From Clostridium sp. (GTDB taxonomy: Bacteria; Bacillota; Clostridia; Lachnospirales; Lachnospiraceae), in the NCBI GenBank assembly GCA_021770825.1, contig JAETQD010000007.1:1-64000 (forward strand): 64,000 nt of DNA, given 5' to 3'. The notes under the pieces are model-generated. The model was not told the DNA's origin. It ran no database searches and saw only the letters and a program-made list of their open reading frames with translations. Position 1 is the first letter of the stretch. Each line of letters starts with the position of its first letter. Below, one piece after another: positions 41,421 to 50,339 of the stretch. A program made the position numbers and the translations under genes.

Positions 41421-42182
41421 TTATTCCACCTCCTTAACCGGATTCTCCCCAGGCTTTTCCGATACCGGCAGGGGCCATCCGGGAATATTTCCCGAAACGA
41501 CAGCATGAAAGAAGCGGTCCTTAACCCCGGGAGTTTCCATATTCAGTGTCCGGATCAGTCCCTTTACGTATTCCCGTTTTGTCTTCCCGTCCACAGGGCA
41601 GGGATTCTTGCACACCAGAAGCGCATACTTATTTTTAAATCCGATCACATCAGCCTCAGCCACATACATCATCGGACGGATCACCGTAAGCTCCATACGG
41701 TCCAGGAAGGTCTTGGGTGAAAAGGTATAAAACCGTCCCTCATAAATGAGAGAGAGCAGCATGGTCTCAATGATGTCATCCCTGTGATGTGCATAAGCAA
41801 TCTTATTGCATCCAGCCGCCTTTGCCTCCAGGTTTAAGGCTCCCTTCCTCATTTTCGCACAGAGCGAACACGGATTTGACTCCCTGCGGGTCTCAAAAAC
41901 GATTTTTGAAATATCCGTGGGAATAACAGTGTAAGGAACGGAAAAACCATCGCAAAAGGCCCGTATGGCCTCAAAATCCTGAATTCCAAAGCCCAGGTCC
42001 ACTGTGAAAGCGTGGAGCTCAAAATTCTTTGGATAAAACCGCTGTAATTCATGCAGTGCATACAAAAGTGTCAGACTGTCTTTCCCGCCGGAAATACCGA
42101 CAGCAATTTTATCGTTTTCTTCAATTAACAAATAATCATCACAGGCCTTGCGTACAAGGCTCAGTAAACGCTGCAGTTTCAT
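41421..42182 (-). CDS. TtcA-family tRNA thiolation protein
   Basis: A 253-residue PP-loop ATPase of the TtcA type, which in E. coli thiolates C32 of tRNA using a 4Fe-4S cluster. The P-loop is GISGGKDSLTLL (29-40). CSLCAKMRKG and VCKNPCPVDG supply cysteines, and AYAHHRDDIIETML is the conserved middle. I chose ATG 42182 (GAGG at 9 bp) over the one at 42209, which has no site. The gene starts about 130 nt after its promoter, with a perfect inverted repeat in the leader. Confidence 0.85.
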   Translation of the reverse strand: MKLQRLLSLVRKACDDYLLIEENDKIAVGISGGKDSLTLLYALHELQRFYPKNFELHAFTVDLGFGIQDFEAIRAFCDGFSVPYTVIPTDISKIVFETRRESNPCSLCAKMRKGALNLEAKAAGCNKIAYAHHRDDIIETMLLSLIYEGRFYTFSPKTFLDRMELTVIRPMMYVAEADVIGFKNKYALLVCKNPCPVDGKTKREYVKGLIRTLNMETPGVKDRFFHAVVSGNIPGWPLPVSEKPGENPVKEVE

Positions 42183-42271
42183 GTTTTTATACCTCAATCG
42201 TATTTTCATATGTCCATATGCCGGCTGGATAGCAGAGGGAAAGCCGTCCGGAGATTTACCTGGTGATCTCT

Positions 42272-42309
42272 ATAACTATTCGTGAAAGAATAGTTTAACG
42301 AATAGTTAT
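42272..42309. promoter_or_regulatory. Perfect inverted repeat in the ttcA leader
   Basis: ATAACTATTCGT (42272-42283) and ACGAATAGTTAT (42298-42309) are perfect 12-bp complements 14 bp apart. A third half-site (GAATAG, 42288-42293) lies between them, so CTATTC/GAATAG occurs three times. It begins about 13 bp beyond the -10 box of the ttcA promoter, a normal operator position. Confidence 0.7.
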
Positions 42310-42321
42310 GCCGATATTGAC

Positions 42322-42350
42322 ATATTACACCAGTCCTTTCCATTTGTCAA
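42322..42350 (-). promoter_or_regulatory. Promoter for ttcA and the recombinase
   Basis: On the minus strand a perfect TTGACA (42350-42345), 17 bp, TAATAT (42327-42322). Confidence 0.82.
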
Positions 42351-42358
42351 CAATAAAG

Positions 42359-42397
42359 AGCCCTCCCGCATGCAATCTTTCTGTACACAGGAGGGCT
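42359..42397 (-). terminator. Terminator after the NlpC/P60 gene
   Basis: AGCCCTCC (42397-42390 read on the minus strand) pairs with GGAGGGCT (42366-42359) across a 23-base loop, with a weak CTTTATT tail. It directly precedes the ttcA promoter. Confidence 0.6.
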
Positions 42398-42414
42398 TAC
42401 CGCTCTTGACAATT

Positions 42415-44583
42415 TTAATCCAGCAGATTCCTATAATACGGCCAATTGGCTGTCATGACGCCTATGGTAACATTGTTGGCGGAACCTGTTTCATGAATAC
42501 ACTGAATCTGTCCCTGTGGAGTCCAGCTCAGGAACATAATGACATGGGGCGTACTTCCGGTGATTACAATGATATCACCCGGCTTCAAGTCTGCCCGGTT
42601 CACCTGGCGGCCAAGGGCTTTGAGACCTTCCGTGCCCTCATACGGCAGATGGGTCCCGGTTACGGACCAGTAAACCCAGTTAATCCATCCTGAGCAGTCC
42701 AGGCCTCTGAGAATTCGTCCGCGGTGGTCCGGAATTGTGATGGAGCCGAAATTATTTCCGCTGTAATTTCTGGCACTGGCTTTTCCGCCCCAGTAATAAG
42801 GAACCTTTCCCACAGACTGAAGGGCGAACCGGATAATATCTTTTCTCGTTTCCGAAGTACCATCCGGAAGCAGATTCATGTAGGAGTCAATTTCTGCATT
42901 GGACAAGGGCGCCTTTGTACCTTCCACCGTTACAATGATATTGTACTCATCGGTCCAGTCCTGACGCTCTATGTGGCGCACAAAGGCCCTTGCGCGGCTG
43001 GTCCAGCCCTGCCAGTTGCTTCCCTCTTCCACTGTGTTTCCGATGGGATCCAGGTCATAAAGCCCGGTGCTTTCCGACAAAGTATGAATTTTAGCAGAAA
43101 TTTTAAGGTCTATATGACCGGGACATATTTTTGCAGCAGACTGGCTTCCCGAGGCGGCCGTATCTGCGGTCTGTCCGGAATTGGACTGGATGGTGGCTGC
43201 ATAGACCTGATACTCTCCTGCCTCTCCATCCATGGGGATAGTTTCCAGGGCTGCCACACTTTCTGCCTCTTCTGCCGGAGCTTCCTGGCCTCCGGCCTCC
43301 GCGGAAGTCTCTTCCACTGCCGAAGTCTCCAATGCCTCGGAGGACTGGGGTACTGTCTCTGTCTGGCTTTCTGTCTCTCCCGGACGGACAATCACCACCG
43401 AACCCCTTCCCGGTGTCGGCAATGTCTCCTCCCCTGAAGCTTCTGTGCTTCTTCCAGGAGTTTTCTGAGCCTCTGTGGTACTTTCTGTCGGGCGGACGAT
43501 GGTCACTTTGGGCTTGGTTTCTTCCACATATACACTTTCTGCTGTCTCAGCCAAAGATTCAATGGGGCTGGTGGTTGTTTCCACCGCCCTTGTGGTACCG
43601 GAAAATGACGGTGTTGTGGTTGGCGTATTATGGATAATGACGGTTCCGTCGCTGCGAACCAGGGACTCTTCTGTCCCACTGGCCTTTCCTGTACTTTCCG
43701 AATCACTTTCTGAGTCAGAGTCTTCTATGGGCTCCCCATTTTCATCGGTTTCAGCAGTCTCCTCGTCAGAGTCCTTTATGGTAATTTCCGTATCAATGGT
43801 ACTTCCGGTATTGAAGGTGTCCTCACCTTCCAGCTCGGAATCGCCTTCCTCCTCTTCGACCTGCTGGTCCGGGCTCACACATCCCTCACAGTAATACACC
43901 TCTCCCATGGAAGTGCTGTAAGAATGGGAAATCTGCCACAGGCGGTTCACATAGCTGCGGATTGTATCCAAATCGTCGATATCATTATAATAGGCATACA
44001 CGCTGGCCATGGATAAAATTTCCTGGGCATTGGACACAGCCGATGTGATGGTGTCGTCTCCGTCTGAAAAGGAGATACGGACATTCTTAAAATGCTCTAC
44101 CGCCCAGGTGGAGGCGTCCTCCGGGTTCTGTGCCCGGGAAGCCGGATTGTACTTTCCAAGAACCGAAGCGGCGGAACGTCCCAGCCTCGGCGCCAGCTTG
44201 GCCGGAGCCATATTGGCCATATCATAGATTTCCGCATACCACTGGGAATCTTTCCTGATCAGCTCCTTCATTAAGATTTCTGCATAACTCTCTTCCGAGT
44301 CTTCCGGATACATATATGCAAAATTTAACCGGTAAGGGGCCGGTGCATTTTCATCCCTGGTCTCCATTACCGTTTCCGTTTCTTCTGCCATATTCTCTTC
44401 CGTAACAGGCTCACTCTCCGCACTGTTGGTCTCCTCCTGCGAAGAATCTGCTGTCATATCCACTGTTGCCTCTCGCACTGGCGGTATATAGGAAGACGCC
44501 GCCGAGAATGCAATGCAGGTACATAAAAGCATCACCGCCGCAGGGCGCATTCCTTTATTAAAAAAAAGGTCATATTTTCTCAT
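42415..44583 (-). CDS. Large NlpC/P60 cell-wall hydrolase
   Basis: A 722-residue exported protein. It has an N-terminal membrane/signal segment (about 12-32), a region of unknown fold (about 80-240), a long Ser/Thr/Glu/Pro-rich linker of about 220 residues with repeated TTES/ETES-type words, and a C-terminal NlpC/P60 domain. Catalytic Cys630 lies in GLDCSGW and His680 in TPHVIMFL, with a third polar residue likely near 697, so it should be an active peptidoglycan endopeptidase or amidase. ATG 44583 is preferred to TTG 44598; the RBS is poor either way. Probably monocistronic. Confidence 0.85.
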   Translation of the reverse strand: MRKYDLFFNKGMRPAAVMLLCTCIAFSAASSYIPPVREATVDMTADSSQEETNSAESEPVTEENMAEETETVMETRDENAPAPYRLNFAYMYPEDSEESYAEILMKELIRKDSQWYAEIYDMANMAPAKLAPRLGRSAASVLGKYNPASRAQNPEDASTWAVEHFKNVRISFSDGDDTITSAVSNAQEILSMASVYAYYNDIDDLDTIRSYVNRLWQISHSYSTSMGEVYYCEGCVSPDQQVEEEEGDSELEGEDTFNTGSTIDTEITIKDSDEETAETDENGEPIEDSDSESDSESTGKASGTEESLVRSDGTVIIHNTPTTTPSFSGTTRAVETTTSPIESLAETAESVYVEETKPKVTIVRPTESTTEAQKTPGRSTEASGEETLPTPGRGSVVIVRPGETESQTETVPQSSEALETSAVEETSAEAGGQEAPAEEAESVAALETIPMDGEAGEYQVYAATIQSNSGQTADTAASGSQSAAKICPGHIDLKISAKIHTLSESTGLYDLDPIGNTVEEGSNWQGWTSRARAFVRHIERQDWTDEYNIIVTVEGTKAPLSNAEIDSYMNLLPDGTSETRKDIIRFALQSVGKVPYYWGGKASARNYSGNNFGSITIPDHRGRILRGLDCSGWINWVYWSVTGTHLPYEGTEGLKALGRQVNRADLKPGDIIVITGSTPHVIMFLSWTPQGQIQCIHETGSANNVTIGVMTANWPYYRNLLD

Positions 44584-44662
44584 GATGTAATATCCCAAAT
44601 TCTATTTGTTGTAATTAAATTGTTGTGATTAAAATGTCAAAAGCGTAAAATAGAGTAGGATA

Positions 44663-44671
44663 AGTATATCA
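44663..44671 (-). promoter_or_regulatory. Extended -10 promoter of the NlpC/P60 gene
   Basis: On the minus strand TGATATACT (44671-44663) is an extended -10 without a matching -35, giving a leader of about 75 nt. Confidence 0.5.
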
Positions 44672-44756
44672 CATGAGCGCCAGAATTTTTTTAAGAATCT
44701 CTTAATTTTTCGACACCATTTTTGTGTTCCTCCCCTTAACACCGGGGCCGTCTATG

Positions 44757-45188
44757 TTATCGAAGCAAGGGCATACTTCCCGTCAGTTTATTGACTTTCT
44801 TTTTGGCTCCGCAGATTGCAATTCCCAAATACTTCAGCTCGATTTCCGGGACCTCTTTCATCTTCTCTATAAATTCATCATAAGTTTTGCAGCCCTGTGC
44901 CAGATCAGAAAAATCAACCACTGTCAAATCTTTAAAATCCGGCCCATAGAGTTTTTCCCGGATTTCCTTAATGCTCTCGGCATTCCCTTTCAGAATCGGC
45001 ACAGGAAATTCAATAATTCCCAGGTGCTCATGCCCTGTTTTGTCGGACACATCTGCGCCGATCACTTCCGGCATTTTCTTTCCCAGCGTGATTCCCATGA
45101 TCGCCGCCGTATTCGCAATAATGCCTAACGGTAAGTGTTCGTCAATCACCATGACGCATTTTTCATTCTGTAAATCCATTTTTATCAC
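44757..45188 (-). CDS. DUF2000-family protein
   Basis: A 143-residue protein of the DUF2000 family, structurally related to peptidyl-tRNA hydrolase 2 but of unknown role. Typical segments are CVMVIDEHLPLGIIANTAAI and MGITLGKKMPEVIGADVSD, and the end has LKYLGIAICGAKKKVNKLTG. AAGGAAGAG precedes ATG 45188. In related genomes it often accompanies an AraC-type regulator; here that regulator is broken, just upstream. Confidence 0.82.
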   Translation of the reverse strand: MIKMDLQNEKCVMVIDEHLPLGIIANTAAIMGITLGKKMPEVIGADVSDKTGHEHLGIIEFPVPILKGNAESIKEIREKLYGPDFKDLTVVDFSDLAQGCKTYDEFIEKMKEVPEIELKYLGIAICGAKKKVNKLTGSMPLLR

Positions 45189-45221
45189 TCTTCCTTTCTC
45201 CCTTATGTTCTGGCAGCACGG

Positions 45222-45957
45222 TTACTCACTGCCATCACTCCTGCAAAAAAATATGTCACGATAAACGCCGGGGGCAAGCCCTATAAAGCTGGTAAAATAG
45301 TTGGTAAAATGGCTCTGATCTGAAAATCCCGTCTGCATGGCCGCTTCTATGGGCGGCACACCTTTTCCCAATAATGCCTTTGCCTCATTGATACGGATTG
45401 TTTCCAAATACCGATACGGAGTAATTCCTTTTGATTTTGTAAATGCCCGAAATTTCCTGCGGACACTCCGGCACACAATCTTCAAAGGGCTGTCCGCAAT
45501 TTTGTATCAATGCCGAGATAAGGAATAAAAGAGTTTCTTCTTTTCCAAAATCAGAAGTGCCGTTCATCGCCATTTCGTGAAGCAGGCGCAGATAACAGGC
45601 AATTTCGTCATCATAAATGACAGTCTCAGTAAACCTTGGAAGCACCCGCTTTCCTGTCACTTCTTCCGCCAAATCAAGCATAATACTCCCGGGAATATTA
45701 AGTCCGCGATAATCAAAGGTTCTGTCATCTCTCTGGACACAGGCATGATTATCACCGGGATTAAAGAGTATGACGCTTCCTCTTTTTATGCTGTATTCTT
45801 CATTCTTACAGGATAAAAAACGTTCCCCATTCTCAACAAAACCGATAACATAATATTCATGGAAATGATTCGGAAAAGGCTGCACAATACCCTCAAAACG
45901 ATAGGCTTCTATTCCCAATTCATCATCATACACTACCGTTCGCGTATCTCTCTTCAT
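45222..45957 (-). pseudogene. AraC-family regulator, internally deleted
   Basis: Two overlapping frames make up one AraC-type regulator. The first (45957-45385) holds the cupin ligand-binding domain (FPNHFHEYYVIGFV, NPGDNHACV). The second (to 45222) holds the second HTH (GVPPIEAAMQTGFSDQSHFTNYF) and the usual ending. The first DNA-binding helix pair, normally about 35 residues, is missing. The join near 45440 runs from VPECPQE in one frame to VRRKFRAFTKSKG in the other, which fits a deletion of roughly 100 bp with loss of frame. I therefore call it a pseudogene. It probably once regulated the DUF2000 gene. Confidence 0.85.
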
Positions 45958-45998
45958 GTGCGTTTTCTCCTTTCGCTGCTATTGTACTGCCGCAGGAT

Positions 45999-46094
45999 TT
46001 AAATGTCTTGTAAAATATCTTCATATTTTATGGCAAAGCCGTCTTGTGCGGTGCTGTTTACAGGGAAACCGGAGCCTCCCATGTAACAAAAAAG
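45999..46094 (-). other. Possible 3' gene remnant
   Basis: A short open stretch on the minus strand encodes MGGSGFPVNSTAQDGFAIK and a short tail to a TAA at 45999. It lies between the kinase terminator and the AraC remnant, has no RBS and no recognisable family. It may be the tail of a lost gene. Low confidence. Confidence 0.2.
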
Positions 46095-46120
46095 AACGGC
46101 ATAGCTTTCACTATGCCGTT
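46086..46120 (-). terminator. Terminator after the cytidylate-kinase-like gene
   Basis: AACGGCATAG (46120-46111 on the minus strand) pairs perfectly with CTATGCCGTT (46104-46095), followed by CTTTTTT. Confidence 0.88.
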
Positions 46121-46134
46121 TAGCGGGAACGAAG

Positions 46135-46773
46135 TTACTTCCTTTTTGCGTACTCCTGTTTGGCTTCTGCAAAGTCCTTAATGATGCGGATGGCTCCGTC
46201 CATTCCGACTTTGCTGCTGTTGATGCAGAGATCATAGCTCCTGGAATCTCCCCAGCGCTTGCTGGAATAATAATTATAGTAGCTGGCTCTCCGCTTATCC
46301 GTTTTAATCATAATGTCCTTTGCCTGGGACTCCGTCACCTGGTACCGCTCCATAAGGGTTTTGATCTTCACGTCCTCGTCGGCCGTAATAAATACGGTAG
46401 ACACATGAGGAAAATCAGCCAGCGCATAGTCGGCGCAGCGTCCGATGATCACACAGGATTCTTCTGTGGCAAGCTGTTTAATGGTATCGAACTGGGCCAG
46501 GAAAATTTTATGATTGATCGGCATATCCATATAAGCCGAATTGGTATATCCAAGGGAATAGGTATCCATCACTAAGGAATATAAAAAACTGCTGGTGGGC
46601 TTTTCGTCATGAGTCTCAAACAGCTCTCTGCACAGTCCGCTCTTTTTCGCAGCCAGGTTTAAAAGCTCCTTATCATAACATTTAATTCCAAGCTCTTCTG
46701 CCAACTTCTGCCCAATATGTCTTCCTCCACTGCCGCATTCTCTACCGATTGTAATAATAAGGTTATCACTCAT
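46135..46773 (-). CDS. Cytidylate-kinase-like family protein
   Basis: A 212-residue P-loop kinase-like protein. The N-terminus IITIGRECGSGGRHIGQKLA is the cytidylate-kinase-2-like variant of the P-loop, and ESCVIIGRCADYALADF follows. The LID/arginine region has RRASYYNYYSSKRWGDSRSYDL. Related proteins are common in Clostridia, often linked to stress or membrane functions, with unproven substrates. AAGGAGC precedes the ATG. Monocistronic with its own promoter and terminator. Confidence 0.82.
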   Translation of the reverse strand: MSDNLIITIGRECGSGGRHIGQKLAEELGIKCYDKELLNLAAKKSGLCRELFETHDEKPTSSFLYSLVMDTYSLGYTNSAYMDMPINHKIFLAQFDTIKQLATEESCVIIGRCADYALADFPHVSTVFITADEDVKIKTLMERYQVTESQAKDIMIKTDKRRASYYNYYSSKRWGDSRSYDLCINSSKVGMDGAIRIIKDFAEAKQEYAKRK

Positions 46774-46816
46774 ATCCCACAGCTCCTTTCCGCTAATTGC
46801 AAGTCTTTATATTTAT

Positions 46817-46844
46817 ATTATATAATATTTTCGGAAAATTGCAA
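46817..46844 (-). promoter_or_regulatory. Promoter of the cytidylate-kinase-like gene
   Basis: On the minus strand TTGCAA (46844-46839), 16 bp, TATAAT (46822-46817). Confidence 0.75.
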
Positions 46845-46901
46845 GGTATTTCGGTATATATATCCAAAAATAATCCTCTTTTCCAGAAATTCCCAGGATA
46901 T

Positions 46902-46941
46902 AAAAAAACCCGGTACCCATTCACGCAGAACAGATACCGGG
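46902..46941 (-). terminator. Terminator after cstA
   Basis: CCCGGTA (46941-46935 on the minus strand) pairs with TACCGGG (46915-46909) across a 19-base loop, followed by seven T. Confidence 0.82.
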
Positions 46942-46955
46942 ACTTTAAATTAAAA

Positions 46956-48653
46956 TTAGTTGTTCTTTCTTGCCTTCTCAGCAGCAATCAGAACCTTCAC
47001 GCCGTCAATCACAAGAATAACGGCCAGAATGAAGATCGGAACGATTACAACACACTGTAAACCTTCACGAATCATGGTTGCTGTGCCGGCTGCAAACTTA
47101 GCCAGGTTTCCTTTAAAGGAAAGAAGCAGGGAAGACATGCAGGCGCAGAGCATGAAAATCATCGGGAAGAATAACATCTTGTTGTTTCTGCCCTTCTTAG
47201 CCAGCCATACGGCTACACCAAGGAAGCACGGTACGGCAACAAGCTGGTTGCAGGCACCAAACAGCGGCCAGATATTTGCATATCCGCCCAGGCAGAGGAC
47301 TCCGCCGAGGATAACTGTAATAACGGTGGCTACATACATATTGGACAGAGACTTCTGAATCGGTGTTCCTTCCTTTCCTTCCGGAGCTGCAAATAACTCC
47401 TGGAACAGGAAACGACCAAGTCTGGTTCCTGTATCAAGGGAGGTAAGGGCAAATGCGGAGATGGCCAGAGATACAACGGTGTAGGTTGTATTGGCAGCGG
47501 CCTCACCGAATCCAAGGTTGTTGAAGAACTCTTTGATGGCTGTTGCGAAAACAACAGGCGGTGTTCCGATGGCTGCATAGTTACCGTCTGCACAGAGAGC
47601 ACCAACGGCAATCAAAGCGATAACTGCAAGGAAACACTCAATCAACATACCGCCGTAACCAATCATCTTTGCATCTTTCTCGTTGTTTAACTGCTTGGAC
47701 GTGGTACCGGAACCGATTAAGCTGTGGAAACCGGAGATGGCGCCGCAGGCAACGGTGATAAACAGGTACGGGAACAGGGTCTGGCCGTTTGCCAGCTTCC
47801 ATCCTGTCACAGGCTGAAGCTGTACGGTCGGGTTGGTTCCCAGAATACCGATGGTGGCTGCAATCATCATAAAGTACAGTAAGAAACTGTTAAGATAATC
47901 ACGGGGCTGTAATAAAATCCATACAGGTGTTACGGATGCAATGACAATGTATACAAATACAAAGCCAAGCCAGAAGTTTTTGCTCATGTAGATGGGGAAC
48001 TTTAAGCCCACATAAATACATACAGCAAGAAGAATTACGCCCGCAACGGTGGAAACAATCAACGGAGCATTCTTTCTGTAAACAAGGAATCCAAATACAA
48101 CGGCAAGGGGGATAAATAATAAGGAAGCGGTTGCTACGGAACCGTTTGCCTGATTATATACCTTCACGCCGTCCTTGATGGTATATCCTACGAACGTACC
48201 GGCCACAATGTCTGCGAATGCGGCGATTACAAGAAGCAATACCAGCCATGCAAAGATTGTGAAAAGAACCTTACATTTGTGTCCAACGTTCTCTTCCAGA
48301 ACCTCACCAAGGGATTTACCGCCATGACGGATGGAAACAACGATGGATGAAAAGTCCTGAACGGCACCAAAGAAAATACCGCCGAGGATGATCCATAACA
48401 GTACCGGAACCCATCCAAATACTGCGGCCTGAATCGGGCCGTTGATCGGACCTGCACCTGCGATGGATGCGAAATGATGTCCGAGAAGAACCGGAGATTT
48501 GGCAGGAATATAATCCACGCCGTCTTCCATGGTATGTGCCGGAGTTTCTCTGGACGGGTCAATGCCCCACTGTTTTGCGAGCCAGGAACCATATGTAGCA
48601 TATGCCACAATGAAGGCAACCAGTGCTACAACAAGAATAACTACACCACTCAC
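46956..48653 (-). CDS. cstA: Carbon starvation protein A-type transporter
   Basis: A 565-residue CstA-family membrane protein with roughly 15 membrane segments. CstA proteins import peptides or pyruvate under carbon limitation. Signature stretches include DYIPAKSPVLLGHHFASIAG, AGPINGPIQAAVFGWVP and FGAVQDFSSIVVSIRHGGK. The length fits the shorter Firmicute forms. AAGGAGGAG stands before ATG. It lies 14 bp after a small gene of unknown role, with which it shares a strong promoter at 49342. Confidence 0.93.
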   Translation of the reverse strand: MSGVVILVVALVAFIVAYATYGSWLAKQWGIDPSRETPAHTMEDGVDYIPAKSPVLLGHHFASIAGAGPINGPIQAAVFGWVPVLLWIILGGIFFGAVQDFSSIVVSIRHGGKSLGEVLEENVGHKCKVLFTIFAWLVLLLVIAAFADIVAGTFVGYTIKDGVKVYNQANGSVATASLLFIPLAVVFGFLVYRKNAPLIVSTVAGVILLAVCIYVGLKFPIYMSKNFWLGFVFVYIVIASVTPVWILLQPRDYLNSFLLYFMMIAATIGILGTNPTVQLQPVTGWKLANGQTLFPYLFITVACGAISGFHSLIGSGTTSKQLNNEKDAKMIGYGGMLIECFLAVIALIAVGALCADGNYAAIGTPPVVFATAIKEFFNNLGFGEAAANTTYTVVSLAISAFALTSLDTGTRLGRFLFQELFAAPEGKEGTPIQKSLSNMYVATVITVILGGVLCLGGYANIWPLFGACNQLVAVPCFLGVAVWLAKKGRNNKMLFFPMIFMLCACMSSLLLSFKGNLAKFAAGTATMIREGLQCVVIVPIFILAVILVIDGVKVLIAAEKARKNN

Positions 48654-48667
48654 TTTTAAACTCCTCC

Positions 48668-49210
48668 TTAAATTCTGAAACCATCTTTCTCCTTAAGGAG
48701 TTTCTTATAAAGCTTCTTCAAGGATGCGCCGGAACCGTTGGTGTAAAGAACGCCGCCGGATAAATCGGCTGCCACCAGCTTTACTTCGCAGAAGCCCCGG
48801 ATGGAAAAAAGATAATTTCGGGTAAAATGGTAGTTTTTAACAGACTTTATAATTTCTTTTTCCAAAGGAGCGCTGCAAAGGTAGACAAAGGTAAGATAGG
48901 TATACATGTGGTTTCTCTCGGGATATTTTTTTCCCTTCCGGACCATCTCCGGCTCCACATATTCCCGGACCACCCGGTCCATCTCCTCAAGATCTTTTTC
49001 CCGCAGCACATCTCTTTCCATGAAAAAGACATGTTCAAAATTGTCGCTTTCCCAAAGCCTGGCTTCTTTGGATAAAACATATTTTTCACTGTGAGAATAA
49101 AAATGTCCGTGAGCGAGGCACTCCATACCGCGCAGATCATAGGGCTGTTCCATATCGTAATAGCCTCTGTAATATGGAAACAGTTTATTGAAAAATTCTG
49201 CTGTGGTCAT
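48668..49210 (-). CDS. Unknown protein co-transcribed with cstA
   Basis: A 180-residue soluble protein I do not recognise. It starts MTTAEFFNKLFPYYRGYYD, has an acidic helical middle and ends in a short beta-rich region (LFSIRGFCEVKLVAADLSGG) and a lysine-rich tail. No signal peptide or membrane segment. I chose ATG 49210 with AAGGAG at 10 bp; GTG 49219 overlaps that site. It leads the operon with cstA, so it may be a regulator or accessory of the transporter, but that is inference. Confidence 0.7.
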   Translation of the reverse strand: MTTAEFFNKLFPYYRGYYDMEQPYDLRGMECLAHGHFYSHSEKYVLSKEARLWESDNFEHVFFMERDVLREKDLEEMDRVVREYVEPEMVRKGKKYPERNHMYTYLTFVYLCSAPLEKEIIKSVKNYHFTRNYLFSIRGFCEVKLVAADLSGGVLYTNGSGASLKKLYKKLLKEKDGFRI

Positions 49211-49314
49211 CTCCTGCACTCTCCTTACTCCTGTCGAAAAAGGAATTTTAAAATCGTTTATATTTTAACACTTCCTTTTTCTGAATTCAATCATCAAATG
49301 AACTAACTATAAAA

Positions 49315-49342
49315 ATTATAAAATTTTCATAAAGTATGTCAA
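49315..49342 (-). promoter_or_regulatory. Promoter for the unknown gene and cstA
   Basis: On the minus strand a perfect TTGACA (49342-49337), 16 bp, a perfect TATAAT (49320-49315). The leader is about 95 nt. Confidence 0.85.
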
Positions 49343-49382
49343 AAAGTTTTCTTATACAAAGGGAATTTTAGCAATAAATCAC

Positions 49383-49413
49383 AAAAAAAGGCCGCCATGA
49401 AATCATGGCAGCC
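49383..49413 (-). terminator. Terminator after rluD
   Basis: GGCTGCCATGA (49413-49403 on the minus strand) pairs with TCATGGCGGCC (49400-49390, one G-T pair), followed by seven T. Confidence 0.9.
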
Positions 49414-49424
49414 ATGAATTTAAG

Positions 49425-50339
49425 TTATACCATCGGTAAAACCATCAATAATCGTTCAAAATATTCCGGTCTTGGTGCCTGAAATTCCAGATATTCTCCC
49501 GTTCTGGGGTGAATAAATCCCAAAATTCCCGCGTGGAGCGTCTGTCCTTCTAAACGATAGGGACATTTTGCCGGACCATAAACTGCATCCCCTAAAAGAG
49601 GATGGCCAAGGTGGGCCATGTGAACGCGAATCTGATGGGTGCGCCCGGTCTCCAGCCGGCATTCAATATGGGTAAACCCTTTAAACCGCTTCAATACCCG
49701 GTAATGGGTCACAGCCGTTTTGCCGTTCTGGTAGTTGACACACATCTTTTTTCTGTCCTGGGGATGCCGTCCCACAGGAGCGTCCACCACGCCTTCGTCC
49801 TCTTTTATGACGCCATGGACAATGGCCTCATACCGTCTGGTAATGCTGTGCTCCTTGAGCTGGGCGGCGATGGAATTATGGGCCATGTCGTTCTTACAGG
49901 CAATCAGGACTCCGGTGGTATCCATATCAATCCTGTGGACAATACCCGGCCTTAAAACGCCGTTGATACCGGACAGATCATCCCGGCAATGGTACATCAG
50001 TGCATTGACCAGGGTTCCCGTATAATGCCCGGAAGCCGGATGGACCACCATCCCCTTGGGCTTATTGACCAGAATCACATCGTGGTCTTCATAGAGAATG
50101 TCAAGAGGAATGTCCTCCGGCAGGATCATGGGCTCCACAGCCTCCGGCACCTCAAAGGAAATGAAATCCCCCTCGGACACCTTAAAGCTGGCCTTCACCT
50201 GCTTTTCGTTCACCCATACCTCACCGGATTTTAACAGCTTCTGCAAAAAGGAACGGGACAGCTCCTCACACTGCTCCGCCAGAAACTTATCTATTCTGTC
50301 GCCAGCCAGTTCCTCCGTCACTAATATTTCCTGCTTCAC
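49425..50339 (-). CDS. RluD-type pseudouridine synthase
   Basis: A 304-residue RluA-family enzyme with an N-terminal S4 domain (about 12-70, DRIDKFLAEQCEELSRSFLQ). It has VILVNKPKGMVVHPASGHY and the catalytic HRIDMDTTGVLI, then LETGRTHQIRVHMAHLGHPL. RluD modifies helix 69 of 23S rRNA. Its start overlaps the lspA stop, and lspA-rluD is the standard Firmicute pair. It is the last gene of the operon. Confidence 0.93.
   Translation of the reverse strand: MKQEILVTEELAGDRIDKFLAEQCEELSRSFLQKLLKSGEVWVNEKQVKASFKVSEGDFISFEVPEAVEPMILPEDIPLDILYEDHDVILVNKPKGMVVHPASGHYTGTLVNALMYHCRDDLSGINGVLRPGIVHRIDMDTTGVLIACKNDMAHNSIAAQLKEHSITRRYEAIVHGVIKEDEGVVDAPVGRHPQDRKKMCVNYQNGKTAVTHYRVLKRFKGFTHIECRLETGRTHQIRVHMAHLGHPLLGDAVYGPAKCPYRLEGQTLHAGILGFIHPRTGEYLEFQAPRPEYFERLLMVLPMV

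Noticed and set aside
43300..43850. Several long antisense frames over the NlpC/P60 linker
   Set aside because: They arise from the biased S/T/E codons of the linker; none has a start site or family similarity.
45222..45957. Two separate overlapping regulators
   Set aside because: The halves are complementary parts of one AraC protein with the first HTH missing, so a single broken gene is simpler.
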